A stretch of DNA of 64,000 bases from Pontibacter indicus (GTDB lineage: Bacteria > Bacteroidota > Bacteroidia > Cytophagales > Hymenobacteraceae): NCBI RefSeq assembly GCF_900156345.1, contig NZ_FTPP01000002.1:496001-560000 (forward strand), written 5' to 3'. Positions 9,122-17,568 of this stretch are shown here, one piece after another (position 1 is the stretch's first letter; each line of letters opens with the position of its first letter). Both the position numbers and the translations under genes were made by a program. The notes below the pieces were generated by a model. It saw only the letters and a program-made list of their open reading frames with translations, was not told the DNA's origin and did no database searches.

Positions 9122-9846
9122 CGCACAACGCGCTGCGCTTCGAGGTAATCCTGGTTGTGCTGAACGGTTTCCGGGGAGAGCAGCTCGAGTGTGGGGTCGG
9201 GTTTGGAGAGGTTGAGCAGATAGCCCTGTAGGGGTTGCAGGTTGTAGAGATCATGTGTTATGCAGAACACCGTTTTACCTTTCTGCTGCACCCATTGCTG
9301 CAGCAGTTGGAACACCTGCTTCTTGTAGTATACATCCAGTTGCTGGGTAGGCTCGTCGAGCAGCACCACGTCTGCATCCTGCAGCATGAGTTGCGCCAGC
9401 CACACCATTTGCTGCTCACCTCCTGACAGCGTGGTAAAGTCCTGCTCCTGCAGGTGTGTCAGCTCCAGTTGCGCCAGAGTAGCGCGAGCCTGCTCATAAT
9501 CCTGGGCAGTGTAGTTTTCAAAAAAGCTCTTCTTACGGAAAAGGCCCATCACGACCAGGTCAAGCACACTGATCGAGAAAGAGACGATGTTCTTCTGGGG
9601 GAGGTAGGAGAGGAGGCCGGAGGCTGCTGCGTCTTTGGTATGGCGTAAATCCTGGCCCTGCAGCAGGAGCTGCCCCTGGTAAGGGATTTTTTGCTGGAAA
9701 GCTCTGAAGAGCGTTGTTTTGCCCGCGCCGTTATGACCCACAATTGCCACAAATGCCTGCGCAGGCACAGAAAAAGAAAGGTTGCGGATCAGAGTACGAT
9801 GCTCATAACCCGCAACCAGATTTTTTACCTCAACGATGTTTTTCAA
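9118..9846 (-). CDS. ABC transporter ATP-binding protein, iron-complex/zinc type
   Basis: The 242 residues contain Walker A (GHNGAGKTTL), a Q-loop (SYLPQK), the ABC signature (LSGGEQQMV), Walker B (VVLLDEPTQQLD) and the switch His (ITHDLY). The sequence resembles FecE/ZnuC-like ATPases that energise uptake of iron chelates or metals, but the substrate is uncertain. It is an orphan: no permease or binding-protein gene is adjacent. It overlaps the ispD 3' end tail to tail. Upstream on its own strand lie an AT-rich repeat patch and the DUF2795 gene, which may be cotranscribed. Confidence 0.85.
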   Translation of the reverse strand: MKNIVEVKNLVAGYEHRTLIRNLSFSVPAQAFVAIVGHNGAGKTTLFRAFQQKIPYQGQLLLQGQDLRHTKDAAASGLLSYLPQKNIVSFSISVLDLVVMGLFRKKSFFENYTAQDYEQARATLAQLELTHLQEQDFTTLSGGEQQMVWLAQLMLQDADVVLLDEPTQQLDVYYKKQVFQLLQQWVQQKGKTVFCITHDLYNLQPLQGYLLNLSKPDPTLELLSPETVQHNQDYLEAQRVVR

Positions 9847-9921
9847 TGAATAATGGCTAATGATTAATGAATAATTAAAAGAGTTAATTACTCATTCATC
9901 ATTCGTAATTAATCATTAATG
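9847..9921. repeat. AT-rich TTAATGA repeat patch, partly inverted
   Basis: This spacer is made almost entirely of TAATGATTAATGA-type words in both orientations, so the two halves can fold against each other imperfectly. The same word family reappears in longer form at 49460-49576, next to another minus-strand gene. It holds no gene. Confidence 0.7.
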
Positions 9922-10143
9922 TTAGTACTCGTCTTCGTTGAACATGAAGTCTTCCTTGGTAGGATAGTCAGGCCAGATCTCCTCGATGTTCTCGTAAGGT
10001 TGTCCGTCATCTTCCAGGGCCTGCAGGTTCTCTACCACCTCCATAGGGGCGCCTGAGCGGATAGAATAGTCAATCAGCTCGTCCTTCGTAGCTGGCCAGG
10101 GTGCGTCCTCCAGGTATGATGCTAATTCCAGTGTCCAATACAT
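9922..10143 (-). CDS. DUF2795 domain protein
   Basis: This is a small acidic 73-residue protein. The DUF2795 core is visible (LASYLEDAPWPATKDELIDY, then SGAPMEVVENLQAL), a compact helical domain found in many bacteria with no settled biochemical role. The C-terminal tail is highly acidic and rich in Asp/Glu/Pro. The ATG is preceded by a clear AAGGAG sequence (minus strand, 10150-10155), unusual in Bacteroidota where Shine-Dalgarno sequences are mostly weak. A TAnnTTTG-type box (TACTTTTG, minus strand, 10184-10191) lies further upstream. Expression is probably independent of the DUF349 gene. Confidence 0.85.
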   Translation of the reverse strand: MYWTLELASYLEDAPWPATKDELIDYSIRSGAPMEVVENLQALEDDGQPYENIEEIWPDYPTKEDFMFNEDEY

Positions 10144-10358
10144 AGTATGTGTCTCCTTATTAATAGCGTTTATAAAATGTTCGCAAAAGTATGAATTAAA
10201 TCACAAACTAAAATTTTTTTGAAATATTTATTGCTTTTTGTGATTGTTTTTACCAAAACAACGCAAATACACAGTAATTGTTCATTCTGAGTCAAATTTT
10301 TTCAGACTCCGTTTTTTACCGCAATCTGCCTTATTTGGGCTCTATGTAAATATAGAAA

Positions 10359-10384
10359 GCGTCTGTCACATTAGCAACAGACGC
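10359..10384 (-). terminator. Hairpin downstream of the DUF349 gene
   Basis: A perfect 8-bp stem (GCGTCTGT with ACAGACGC) has a 10-base loop and is followed on the minus strand by a short T-rich run. It lies 34 bases beyond the DUF349 stop. Confidence 0.6.
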
Positions 10385-10417
10385 CTTCCCAAACAATATA
10401 GTTAAATCTTTATTTTT

Positions 10418-11731
10418 CTATTTACTGATCGTGCTCAACTGCTCCTGAAACATCTCGATCAGCGCCTGCTTCGTGGCTATCTTACGGTTGAAGTTACGGA
10501 TCTTGCCCAAGAGCATGTTGCGGAACGAGTCGTTGCTCGGTGCCTCGCTCAGCTTGCCCAGGTTCGTTTCGAGCACTTCCAGCTCCTGGCGGTCAGACTT
10601 AATGAAGTCACGCAGGGCGTTGATGCGGGCATGCAGCCCCTCTTCATGGCCGTAGGTTTCGTTGGCGTTCTGCTGGCGCTTGCGGATGTAGTGCTCCAGG
10701 CTGCTCATCTCAAACACGCGGTCACAGGCCTTGATAAAGCGTTCCCATACTGCATCCGACACATCAGGGCGTACCGGGCCTACTTTTTTCCACTCTGCCT
10801 GCAGTTCCTTGGCGCGCTTCACGGCGTCGTTCAGGCTGTTGTGCTGGAGCAGTTGCTCGGCCTGGCTTACCAGTTCCTGCTTGCGCTCCAGGTTAGTTTC
10901 GTAGTATTTCTCTTTCGAGTCGGTCTTCTCGTTGGTGATCTTTACTTTGAGACGCTCGAAGAAGTGGTTGTGCGCTTTTCTGAACTCGGTCCATAGCTTA
11001 TTGGTGGTGGCACGCGGCAACGATCCGCCAATCTGTTTCCACTGCGTTTGCAGGTCTTTCAATTTAGCCGTCGTGGCTTCCCACTCTTCGGAGTTCTGCA
11101 GCGCCACCGACTTCGCGATCAGGTCTCTATACCTGTCGTAGGTGCGGTTCTGCATCATCTTCTTGTCGTTGAAGAAGGACTTTTTGCGCTCGAAGAAAGC
11201 CTCCAAAGCTGTTTTAAAGCGCTCTTCTATCTCTTCGGTCAGGTCTTTCTCCACAGGGCCCGTCTTGATCCAGGTGGCCCGGAGGTCCTTCATCTTGTCA
11301 GATGTCTCTTTCCACTCCAGACTGTCCTGCAGCGACTCCGCCTCCTGAATAAGCCCGATCTTGATGCTCAGGTTCTTCTCGCGGTTCTGCTTGATGGTTT
11401 CGTTTATGTCCTCCTCGGCCTTGCTCAGGGTATGGTAGATAGACTCAAAATTGCCCAGTGCATCGTAATTGCCTACCTGGTCCTTCATGTGCAGCACCTT
11501 CATCAGGAAAGAGCCTTTGTTTTCGGAAGACGCAATGCGTTCGAGGAGGGCGTTGACTTTGTCGCTGAACATGTGGAAGCGCCTGGCAAAATACACCAGC
11601 GAGTCTTCTTCTGATTCTTTCACTTCGCCCACCTTGCGGTCGGGGTAAGTCATAAAAGCTTTCAGCCATACTTGCTGGTCCTGAATAAAGCCATACTTTC
11701 TGGCTTCTTCCAATAGGTCGTTGTTTTCCAT
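10418..11731 (-). CDS. DUF349 repeat protein
   Basis: The 437-residue protein is almost wholly helical and charged. It carries about four DUF349 repeats of roughly 70 residues, recognised by W-x-W/K phrases such as DKMKDLRATWIKTGPVEKDL, KLKDLQTQWKQIGGSLPRA and RAKELQAEWKKVGPVRPD. DUF349 proteins are common in Bacteroidota and Actinobacteria; no function is agreed. A long coiled-coil C-terminus (ALRDFIKSDRQELEVLETNL) suggests a scaffold or RNA/protein-binding role, which is inference. No signal peptide or membrane segment is present. The gene is divergent from ettA across a 365-base gap. Confidence 0.9.
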   Translation of the reverse strand: MENNDLLEEARKYGFIQDQQVWLKAFMTYPDRKVGEVKESEEDSLVYFARRFHMFSDKVNALLERIASSENKGSFLMKVLHMKDQVGNYDALGNFESIYHTLSKAEEDINETIKQNREKNLSIKIGLIQEAESLQDSLEWKETSDKMKDLRATWIKTGPVEKDLTEEIEERFKTALEAFFERKKSFFNDKKMMQNRTYDRYRDLIAKSVALQNSEEWEATTAKLKDLQTQWKQIGGSLPRATTNKLWTEFRKAHNHFFERLKVKITNEKTDSKEKYYETNLERKQELVSQAEQLLQHNSLNDAVKRAKELQAEWKKVGPVRPDVSDAVWERFIKACDRVFEMSSLEHYIRKRQQNANETYGHEEGLHARINALRDFIKSDRQELEVLETNLGKLSEAPSNDSFRNMLLGKIRNFNRKIATKQALIEMFQEQLSTISK

Positions 11732-12096
11732 TTAAGGATCGGGTTAGAATCGGAACATAAAAGGGCAAAGGTCCAAAATTTAGACTAACCTTAGCATACG
11801 CAAGTCAGGGTGTAGCGTTGACGGTCTGCAGTTTAGCTGCAGAACTGCGCCGGTTTTAACCTGATCTGGTGCCACGATAAGTCTGCGCGGACTTCTCCCA
11901 TACAGTTTTTCTACAAGTTTAGTGATTTCAAAAGACTTTTGTGAACCATAAAGACATGAATTTTTACGATATTTGTAATTGGCGTCATAAATAAGTGTTA
12001 ATCCGGTCGCAATTGTCGGGTAGGGCACTTTAAACGCCGTTCCTGTTTAAACTAAAACTGCTGTCTGCGGACAGTATTAAACTGATATACAGTCAA
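11732..12096. other. Gene-free divergent promoter region (365 bases)
   Basis: This gap separates the divergent DUF349 and ettA genes and must hold both promoters. An 82-codon minus-strand frame (11780-12028) has no family resemblance and is not called. Short inverted words around 12058-12074 (CTGTCTGCGGACAG) could be an operator, but this is weak. No RNA gene was recognised. Confidence 0.6.
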
Positions 12097-13767
12097 ATGA
12101 GCAACGAAACCATTATTTTCTCCATGGCCGGGGTCAGCAAGATCTACCCGCCACAGAAGCAAGTACTCAAAAATATCTACCTCTCCTTTTTCTACGGTGC
12201 CAAGATCGGTGTGCTGGGCCTGAACGGTTCCGGTAAGTCGAGCCTGCTCAAGATCATCGCTGGCGTAGACAAGGAAATTCGTGGCGAAGTAGTATGGTCG
12301 CCGGGCTACTCGGTAGGCTACCTGGAGCAGGAGCCGCAGCTGGACCCGACCAAAACCGTGCGCGAAGTGGTAGAGGAAGGTGTGAGCGAAATCGTTGGGC
12401 TGCTGAAGGAGTTCGACGAGATCAACATGAAGTTCGCCGAGGAGATGACGGACGATGAGATGAACAAGCTCATCGAACGCCAGGGCGAGGTGCAGGAACG
12501 CCTGGACCAGCTTAACGCCTGGGAACTGGATAACCGCCTGGAGCGTGCCATGGATGCGCTGCGCACGCCACCGGAAGATGCCGTGATCGGCAATCTGTCG
12601 GGTGGTGAGAAGCGTCGCGTGGCCCTTTGCCGCCTGCTGCTGCAGGAACCGGACGTACTGTTACTGGACGAGCCGACCAACCACTTGGACGCTGAGTCGG
12701 TGGACTGGCTGGAGCAGCACCTGCAGCACTACAAAGGCACTGTGATCGCCGTAACCCACGACCGTTACTTCCTCGATAACGTGGCCGGCTGGATTCTGGA
12801 ACTGGACCGCGGGGAAGGCATTCCGTGGAAAGGCAATTACAGCAGCTGGCTGGAGCAGAAGGCTGCCCGCTTGGCGAAAGAAGAGAAGTCGGAGAGCAAG
12901 CGCCAGAAAACGCTGCAGCGCGAGTTGGAGTGGGTGCGCATGGCTCCGAAAGCCCGTCACGCCAAGTCCAAAGCCCGTATCAGCCAGTACGATAAACTGG
13001 CCAGCGAGGAAGCTTCAAAGAAAGAAGAGAAACTGGAGCTCTTTATACCGGATGGCCCGCGTTTGGGCGCACAGGTAATTGAAGCCCACAACATCAGCAA
13101 GGCCTACGGCGACAAACTGTTGTTCGAGAACCTGAGCTTTGCCCTGCCACAGGGTGGCATTGTGGGCATCATCGGACCGAACGGCGCCGGTAAGACTACA
13201 CTGTTTAAACTGATCACCGGTCAGGAAAAACCGGATGCTGGTGAGTTCACTGTGGGCTCTACTGTGCAAATATCCTACGTAGACCAGGAACACGCGAACC
13301 TCGATCCGAGCAAATCGGTGTTTGAGGTGATCTCTGGCGGAACGGAGCACATGATGATGGCCGGCCGTCAGGTAAACTCCCGTGCTTACGTGAGCAAGTT
13401 CAACTTCTCGGGCGGTGACCAGGAGAAGAAGGTTGAAAAACTGTCAGGTGGGGAGCGCAACCGCGTACACCTGGCCATGACGCTGAAAGAAGGCGGCAAC
13501 CTGCTGCTCCTCGACGAACCGACCAACGACCTGGACGTGAACGCGATCCGTGCATTGGAGGACGCGTTGGAAAACTTCGCCGGTTGTGCCGTGATCATTT
13601 CGCACGACCGCTGGTTCCTGGACCGTATCTGTACCCACATCCTGGCCTTTGAAGGAGACTCGCAGGTATATTGGTTTGAGGGTAACTACACGGATTACGA
13701 AGAGAATAAGAAGAAGCGTCTGGGCGATGTAGAGCCAAAGCGTATCCGTTATAAGAAACTGGTATAA
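12097..13767 (+). CDS. ettA: Energy-dependent translational throttle protein EttA (ABC-F)
   Basis: This 556-residue soluble ABC-F protein has two ATPase domains and no membrane segments. Walker A motifs are GLNGSGKSS (about residue 41) and GPNGAGKTT (about 358), and the signatures are LSGGEKRRV (about 166) and LSGGERNRV (about 448). Between the domains is a charged linker (VRMAPKARHAKSKARISQY), the EttA P-site tRNA-interaction motif region. The start MSNETIIFSMAGVSKIYPP is typical of EttA. It binds the ribosomal E site and gates the first elongation step according to ATP level. It is monocistronic, followed by a perfect palindromic terminator. Only one AGGTATA word is seen in 1.67 kb. Confidence 0.96.
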   Translation: MSNETIIFSMAGVSKIYPPQKQVLKNIYLSFFYGAKIGVLGLNGSGKSSLLKIIAGVDKEIRGEVVWSPGYSVGYLEQEPQLDPTKTVREVVEEGVSEIVGLLKEFDEINMKFAEEMTDDEMNKLIERQGEVQERLDQLNAWELDNRLERAMDALRTPPEDAVIGNLSGGEKRRVALCRLLLQEPDVLLLDEPTNHLDAESVDWLEQHLQHYKGTVIAVTHDRYFLDNVAGWILELDRGEGIPWKGNYSSWLEQKAARLAKEEKSESKRQKTLQRELEWVRMAPKARHAKSKARISQYDKLASEEASKKEEKLELFIPDGPRLGAQVIEAHNISKAYGDKLLFENLSFALPQGGIVGIIGPNGAGKTTLFKLITGQEKPDAGEFTVGSTVQISYVDQEHANLDPSKSVFEVISGGTEHMMMAGRQVNSRAYVSKFNFSGGDQEKKVEKLSGGERNRVHLAMTLKEGGNLLLLDEPTNDLDVNAIRALEDALENFAGCAVIISHDRWFLDRICTHILAFEGDSQVYWFEGNYTDYEENKKKRLGDVEPKRIRYKKLV

Positions 13768-13806
13768 ATGGCACTGTAATAGGCTAAATATCAAAAGTCT
13801 TTTCCT

Positions 13807-13848
13807 GCAAAATCCCCTGCCGGCCATATGGCCGGCAGGGGATTTTGC
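13807..13848. terminator. Perfect 42-bp palindromic terminator after ettA
   Basis: Positions 13807-13848 are a perfect palindrome of 21-bp arms with no spacer base, centred on CATATG at 13825-13830 and ending in T-rich sequence. It is 39 bases after the ettA stop and would terminate in both directions. Confidence 0.85.
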
Positions 13849-14186
13849 TTTTTAAAACCCTAGCTAGGTATAGTGCACTGCAATGTCTGTAAATATTTTG
13901 TTTAAATATTGGCTGAAAATTATATTGTATTATGTTTATAATGAATTTATAAATTGTATATGATTGACCAGTAGTTAATTGCAATTTAAGTAGAAGGGTA
14001 TAGCGTTAAAAGGTGCAGGTATAGTGATAATGAATAGAAATTATATTCAATTATTTGCATATAATATTTATTTAATATTTATTTGCAACATCTTCAAGTG
14101 AAAATATGAATATGTTTTACTAGAAGTGAATTTTTTTATGCTTACAATAATAAAGTCTAACCTAAACCTTAAAAAAAGCTATTGTC
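13849..14186. other. AT-rich gene-free region before the small peptide genes
   Basis: About 340 bases of strongly AT-rich sequence contain three GGTATAG words (near 13867, 13997 and 14017). No reading frame is worth calling. It must hold the promoter for the small peptide at 14187, but no exact TTTG/TAnnTTTG pair was found. Confidence 0.6.
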
Positions 14187-14288
14187 ATGAAAAAATTTAC
14201 CCTTAACGAGTCAGTTGCTAATGTAATTGTTGCTGCTTATTTTGTACTAGGTGGAGCGCTGAGTACTTTCCTGGTAGCAGTAGTGTAG
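14187..14288 (+). CDS. Small single-span membrane peptide, 33 aa (copy 1)
   Basis: This is a 33-residue frame of ATG, MKK, a short polar lead (FTLNES), then a hydrophobic helix of about 23 residues (ANVIVAAYFVLGGALS and on) reaching the C-terminus. It is followed by a strong terminator at 14312, so the unit is a complete short transcript. A second peptide of the same design lies at 14592. The two share MKK, a polar/acidic lead, I-V, A-[A/G]-Y-F and a later Ser. I do not recognise a family. A regulatory membrane microprotein or a toxin-like peptide are both possible; no antitoxin RNA is evident. Support comes from paralogy, layout and hydrophobicity. Confidence 0.65.
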   Translation: MKKFTLNESVANVIVAAYFVLGGALSTFLVAVV

Positions 14289-14311
14289 ATTAGCTTGTAA
14301 CATACCATTGC

Positions 14312-14347
14312 GCAAGGGCGATGCATATTTGCATCGCCCTTGCTATT
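14312..14347 (+). terminator. Terminator of small peptide gene 1
   Basis: A perfect 14-bp stem (14312-14325 with 14330-14343) has a 4-base loop and is followed by a short T-containing run. It lies 23 bases after the peptide stop codon. Confidence 0.85.
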
Positions 14348-14591
14348 TAAAGTAAGTATAGATTTCTGCGTAAAACATCCTGTAAATGCCCCAATACGTT
14401 ATTCTAAAAGGAGACCAACCAAGTATATAAGTAACTGGCAACAAGGAACGTATTAATATTTATATATTTATATATATAAAATCATATCATTTTTTTAAAT
14501 AGTACAACATTTGAATACTCATCACGTACAAATAGACAACGGCAGCCAAAGGTAATTTTAAAGTATTCTCAATTTTAAAAGGTTGTCACTC
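14348..14591. other. AT-rich spacer between the two small peptide genes
   Basis: This is a very AT-rich stretch with TATATA-type runs around 14458-14480. It is presumed to contain the promoter and leader of the second peptide. No gene or clear promoter match was found. Confidence 0.5.
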
Positions 14592-14690
14592 ATGAAAAAA
14601 CTTTACTACGATGATGATGCGCTCGCTTACATTGTAATCGCTGGATATTTTGCTATTGCTAGCATTATATCAGTGGTGGTAGCATACTAG
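14592..14690 (+). CDS. Small single-span membrane peptide, 32 aa (copy 2)
   Basis: This 32-residue frame begins MKKLYYDDD, an acidic lead, then a hydrophobic helix from about residue 10 to the end (ALAYIVIAGYFAIASIISVV). It shares length, start, helix position and the A-G-Y-F / Ser pattern with the peptide at 14187, so the two look like diverged tandem copies. It too is followed directly by a strong terminator (14711). The leader carries AAAAGGTTGTCACTC before the ATG. No known family; membrane location is predicted from hydrophobicity only. Confidence 0.65.
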   Translation: MKKLYYDDDALAYIVIAGYFAIASIISVVVAY

Positions 14691-14710
14691 GCTAGTTAAA
14701 CGCACAAAAA

Positions 14711-14748
14711 GAAACGGGCCATACCTTGCAGGAGGTATGGCCCGTTTT
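14711..14748. terminator. Bidirectional terminator with inverted ATACCT/AGGTAT pair
   Basis: A 14-bp perfect stem (14712-14725 with 14734-14747) pairs CCATACC with GGTATGG and has A- and T-runs outside. It serves the small peptide gene and the convergent serine hydrolase (ends 14766). The dispersed genome word occurs here as an inverted pair. Confidence 0.85.
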
Positions 14749-14765
14749 GATGATGGTGATTGGGG

Positions 14766-16334
14766 TTACTTGACTTTCTTGAACTCGAGCTCGCTGAAAT
14801 GGAAATCCGGGTTGTTAGCATCGAGTCGCATCTCAGAGATTTTGCCGTCCGGGCCTATAATGAAGCGCACCTTGGTAGGTGTGAGCAAGGCGAAATTGTT
14901 TTTCCACTCCAAGTTAAAGATGTCGTGCTGCCAGTGTGTGAGCTTGCCGCCTAGAGCCGGAGCAGGAGCTAGGTCCAGCACCAGTTGTTTGTTCTCCACC
15001 CTGATGGTGGCGTCGCCATAAAGCGGGCTGTTGTACGTGCCGGTATAGGCCTCCAGTTCCATTGTTGGCTTACTTTTGCGCGACTTTTCTTTCGGAGCTT
15101 TGGCAGCTGCTTCTTCCTGTGCTTTGCGCGCTTTGGCCATGTTGTCGAGTGAGAATTGGCTCCAGTCGCGTCCGTTCTGCACCCCGAAGAACTGGTCCAA
15201 GGTATAGTTGGCCAGCGGCGACATAATGCTGCTCATGCTGTTGGTCAGGATCACGATGCCCAGGTTCTCTTCCGGCACCAGCACCGTGCGGCTGTTCATA
15301 CCTTCGTGGCCGCCACCGTGGGCAATTATTTTGCGACCTTCGTAGTCGTTCATCATCCAGCCCAGGCCAGCGGCCGAAAAGTGCGTGGAGGGCACGTTGG
15401 CTTCAGCTTGTTTGGAGATAGGCAGGGCGTTGTGCGCCGTCCACATCATGCGGCTGGCGTCTTCGCTGAAAATCTTCTGACCCTTGTAAGTGCCGCGGTT
15501 GAGCTGCAGCCGCATCCACTGGGCCTGCTGGTTCACGCTCGTGAATATACCGGCCGCCGGGTTCCAGTTGTCCCATGCTGTGAAAGTAGTGGGGTAAGGT
15601 TTGTTGTTTTCGTCGTTTCCATGCGGAGAAGCGACATTGTCCTTGCCTGTTAACTCGTTTACAGAGGTATAGGAGCGGTTCATGCCCAGCGGCGCAAAGA
15701 ACCGCTGCTTGATAAAATCTTCCCATTTTTGGCCAGACACGGCTTCAATCACTTCGCCGGCAGCAATGAACATGATGTTAGAGTAGCCATACCCATCGCG
15801 GAAGCTGTAGGCGGGCTGCAGGTGGCGGGCGCGCTCCAAAATTTCGCGGCGGCTGAAGGTCGTGTTGTACCAAAGCAGGTCTCCGCTGAAAGTACGGAAG
15901 CCGGCGCGGTGGCTGAGCAGGTCTTCGATGTTGAGCTCCTGCGTTACGTAAGGATCATAGAGCTGCAGCCAGGGCAGGTGTTTAGTTACTTTGTCGTTCC
16001 AGTTGAGTTTGCCTTCGTCTACCAGGATGCCGAGAGCGGCGGCGGTATAGGCTTTGGAGTTAGAGGCGATGCCAAACACCGTGTTGGCGTCTACCTGCCC
16101 GCCCGCTTTCAGGTCGCGCACACCATAGCCTTTGGCAAAAATCACGGAGTCGTTGCGCACGATGGCAATAGCCATGCCGGGCACATCCCAGTCCTTGAGC
16201 GCTTTCTGATAGTAGGCGTCGAGCTTTTGCAGTGTAGCGGCCGTGTTTTGCTGTGCCGAAGCCTGCAGGCTAAGAATGGTGGCGAGTGTAAAGAACAGCG
16301 CAAAGCGCTTTAAAAAGGTACAGGTATAGCTCAT
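14766..16334 (-). CDS. Secreted serine hydrolase, class C beta-lactamase fold, with DUF3471-like C-terminus
   Basis: The N-terminus is a signal peptide (FALFFTLATILSLQASAQQ). The catalytic SxxK is SNSK in FGIASNSKAYTAAALG, the YxN motif is YSN in DGYGYSNIMFIAAGE, and the third element is HGGGHEG. This makes it a penicillin-binding-protein/beta-lactamase-fold serine hydrolase. After the hydrolase domain, a Lys/Ala-rich linker (AAAKAPKEKSRKSKPTMELE) leads to a lipocalin-like C-terminal domain of the DUF3471 type (AYTGTYNSPLYGDATIRVE). Substrates in this family are usually D-peptides or esters, not antibiotics. I chose ATG 16334 because it directly precedes the signal peptide; an in-frame ATG at 16370 would add 12 residues. 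Confidence 0.88.
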   Translation of the reverse strand: MSYTCTFLKRFALFFTLATILSLQASAQQNTAATLQKLDAYYQKALKDWDVPGMAIAIVRNDSVIFAKGYGVRDLKAGGQVDANTVFGIASNSKAYTAAALGILVDEGKLNWNDKVTKHLPWLQLYDPYVTQELNIEDLLSHRAGFRTFSGDLLWYNTTFSRREILERARHLQPAYSFRDGYGYSNIMFIAAGEVIEAVSGQKWEDFIKQRFFAPLGMNRSYTSVNELTGKDNVASPHGNDENNKPYPTTFTAWDNWNPAAGIFTSVNQQAQWMRLQLNRGTYKGQKIFSEDASRMMWTAHNALPISKQAEANVPSTHFSAAGLGWMMNDYEGRKIIAHGGGHEGMNSRTVLVPEENLGIVILTNSMSSIMSPLANYTLDQFFGVQNGRDWSQFSLDNMAKARKAQEEAAAKAPKEKSRKSKPTMELEAYTGTYNSPLYGDATIRVENKQLVLDLAPAPALGGKLTHWQHDIFNLEWKNNFALLTPTKVRFIIGPDGKISEMRLDANNPDFHFSELEFKKVK

Positions 16335-16455
16335 AGGTGAGTGAATAGGTTGCAGGGGCAAGTTATGCAATTTTACATCCTTTGCATAACGCCGTTTGTC
16401 GGTTGTTGTCTATACCTTAATGGACAGACTAAGGCTTCTGCGGTAAGCTGCCAGC

Positions 16456-17469
16456 CTACTCTTTGCGCCCTGAAATCCAGAGACTTTGGGGCTGGTGCGT
16501 TTCGCCTTCTTCGCGCGGCAGGTGCGGGCCCTGTTCGTATTCCTTCAGCTCCATACGCAGGCGCTCTTGCTCTTCAGCCGAGAGGGTAGAGGCTAGCCCG
16601 CGCAGGTCGGGCTGCCCCGCATCGACCCAGGCTGTGAACCAGTAGCTGGCCACCGAGTGGATGGCCAGGCGCATCTGGCGCTCGACCTGCCCGCTCAGCC
16701 GGCGGTGGTAGGCCTCCGAAAACTCCCTGGAGTAGACCCGGGTGGTGAGGTTGCCACGCACTTCGTAGCTGTACTTCTTCTCTTCGTCAAATTCCAGTGT
16801 CAGTTCCCGCTCAAAACCCAGTACCGAGTCGAGGGCCAGATGGGCGCTGGCGACAATATCCCATGCTGTAAGCTGCGGCTGTTCGATGTAGCGGGCCTGG
16901 CCCACAAAGAAGTCGTAGTTGTCGGAGAGGAGCTCGGGCAGGCGGCTTTCCCAGAAGGCGTGGATGCCACGCTGGTTTGTCAGTTGCCCGTTGTAGTTGC
17001 GGGTGGTGTGCAGCGGTACGCAGGCGTCAGCAATGTAGTGGCCTATGTCGGCGGAGAGGCGCAGGATCTGGTCGAGGTTACGCTCTTTGAAGGCCTGCGT
17101 GAGCTGGAACTTCATGCGGTTGATGTGCCAGGGCACAATGCCGTGCGTCATCAAAGTGTCCTCGCCATACCGCTCCACGGCCTGCTGCCAGAAGCGCGGC
17201 ATCTTGTAAAGGGCGCTGTCGCCGTACACGTCCAGGTCGATGTAGTGGCGGGGTGCCTCGCCGGCCACGGCATACCTGCGCCGGTCGGGGTTTACGGCGT
17301 TCTCGGTAATGTAGCGGATGTGCTTTTTGTAGAAGCCCACCATCTCAGGCGGCAAGGTATAGACGGCCAGCCGGTTGATGCGCTGGTGCGCAAAAAAGCC
17401 CCAGCTATACCCGGTAAACGGCAGCAAGAGTATAAAAAGCAGCAGTACAGCAATTTGTCGGAAAGCCAT
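16456..17469 (-). CDS. Zinc-dependent phospholipase C / S1-P1-like secreted protein
   Basis: The 337-residue protein has a cleavable signal peptide ending before WGFFAHQRINRLAVYTLPPE. In the S1/P1 and phospholipase C fold the mature N-terminal Trp and following His bind zinc, and WG plus H fit this. Further metal ligands fit HYIDLD, ADIGHYIADACVPLHTTRNY and HAFWESRLPE. The enzyme would cleave phosphodiester bonds in lipids or nucleic acids in the periplasm; the substrate is not determined. The Bacteroidota proteins with this exact N-terminus are annotated as zinc-dependent phospholipase C family. It follows no operon partner; the upstream gene is divergent. Confidence 0.82.
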   Translation of the reverse strand: MAFRQIAVLLLFILLLPFTGYSWGFFAHQRINRLAVYTLPPEMVGFYKKHIRYITENAVNPDRRRYAVAGEAPRHYIDLDVYGDSALYKMPRFWQQAVERYGEDTLMTHGIVPWHINRMKFQLTQAFKERNLDQILRLSADIGHYIADACVPLHTTRNYNGQLTNQRGIHAFWESRLPELLSDNYDFFVGQARYIEQPQLTAWDIVASAHLALDSVLGFERELTLEFDEEKKYSYEVRGNLTTRVYSREFSEAYHRRLSGQVERQMRLAIHSVASYWFTAWVDAGQPDLRGLASTLSAEEQERLRMELKEYEQGPHLPREEGETHQPQSLWISGRKE

Positions 17470-17568
17470 ACCTGCGGTGTACGGAAAATCGTGGAATTTG
17501 TATATTGCTCGTTGTGCAGGGCTAGCGAAACTGCGTAAAAGGAAAGGCTATACCTGAAACCCTACAAT

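Noticed and set aside
11780..12028. 82-codon minus-strand frame in the ettA upstream gap
   Set aside because: No signal, domain or start context, and it would occupy both divergent promoters.
14766..16334. Antibiotic-resistance beta-lactamase
   Set aside because: SxxK/YxN motifs fit the wider serine hydrolase family, and the lipocalin-like C-terminal domain is typical of non-resistance members.
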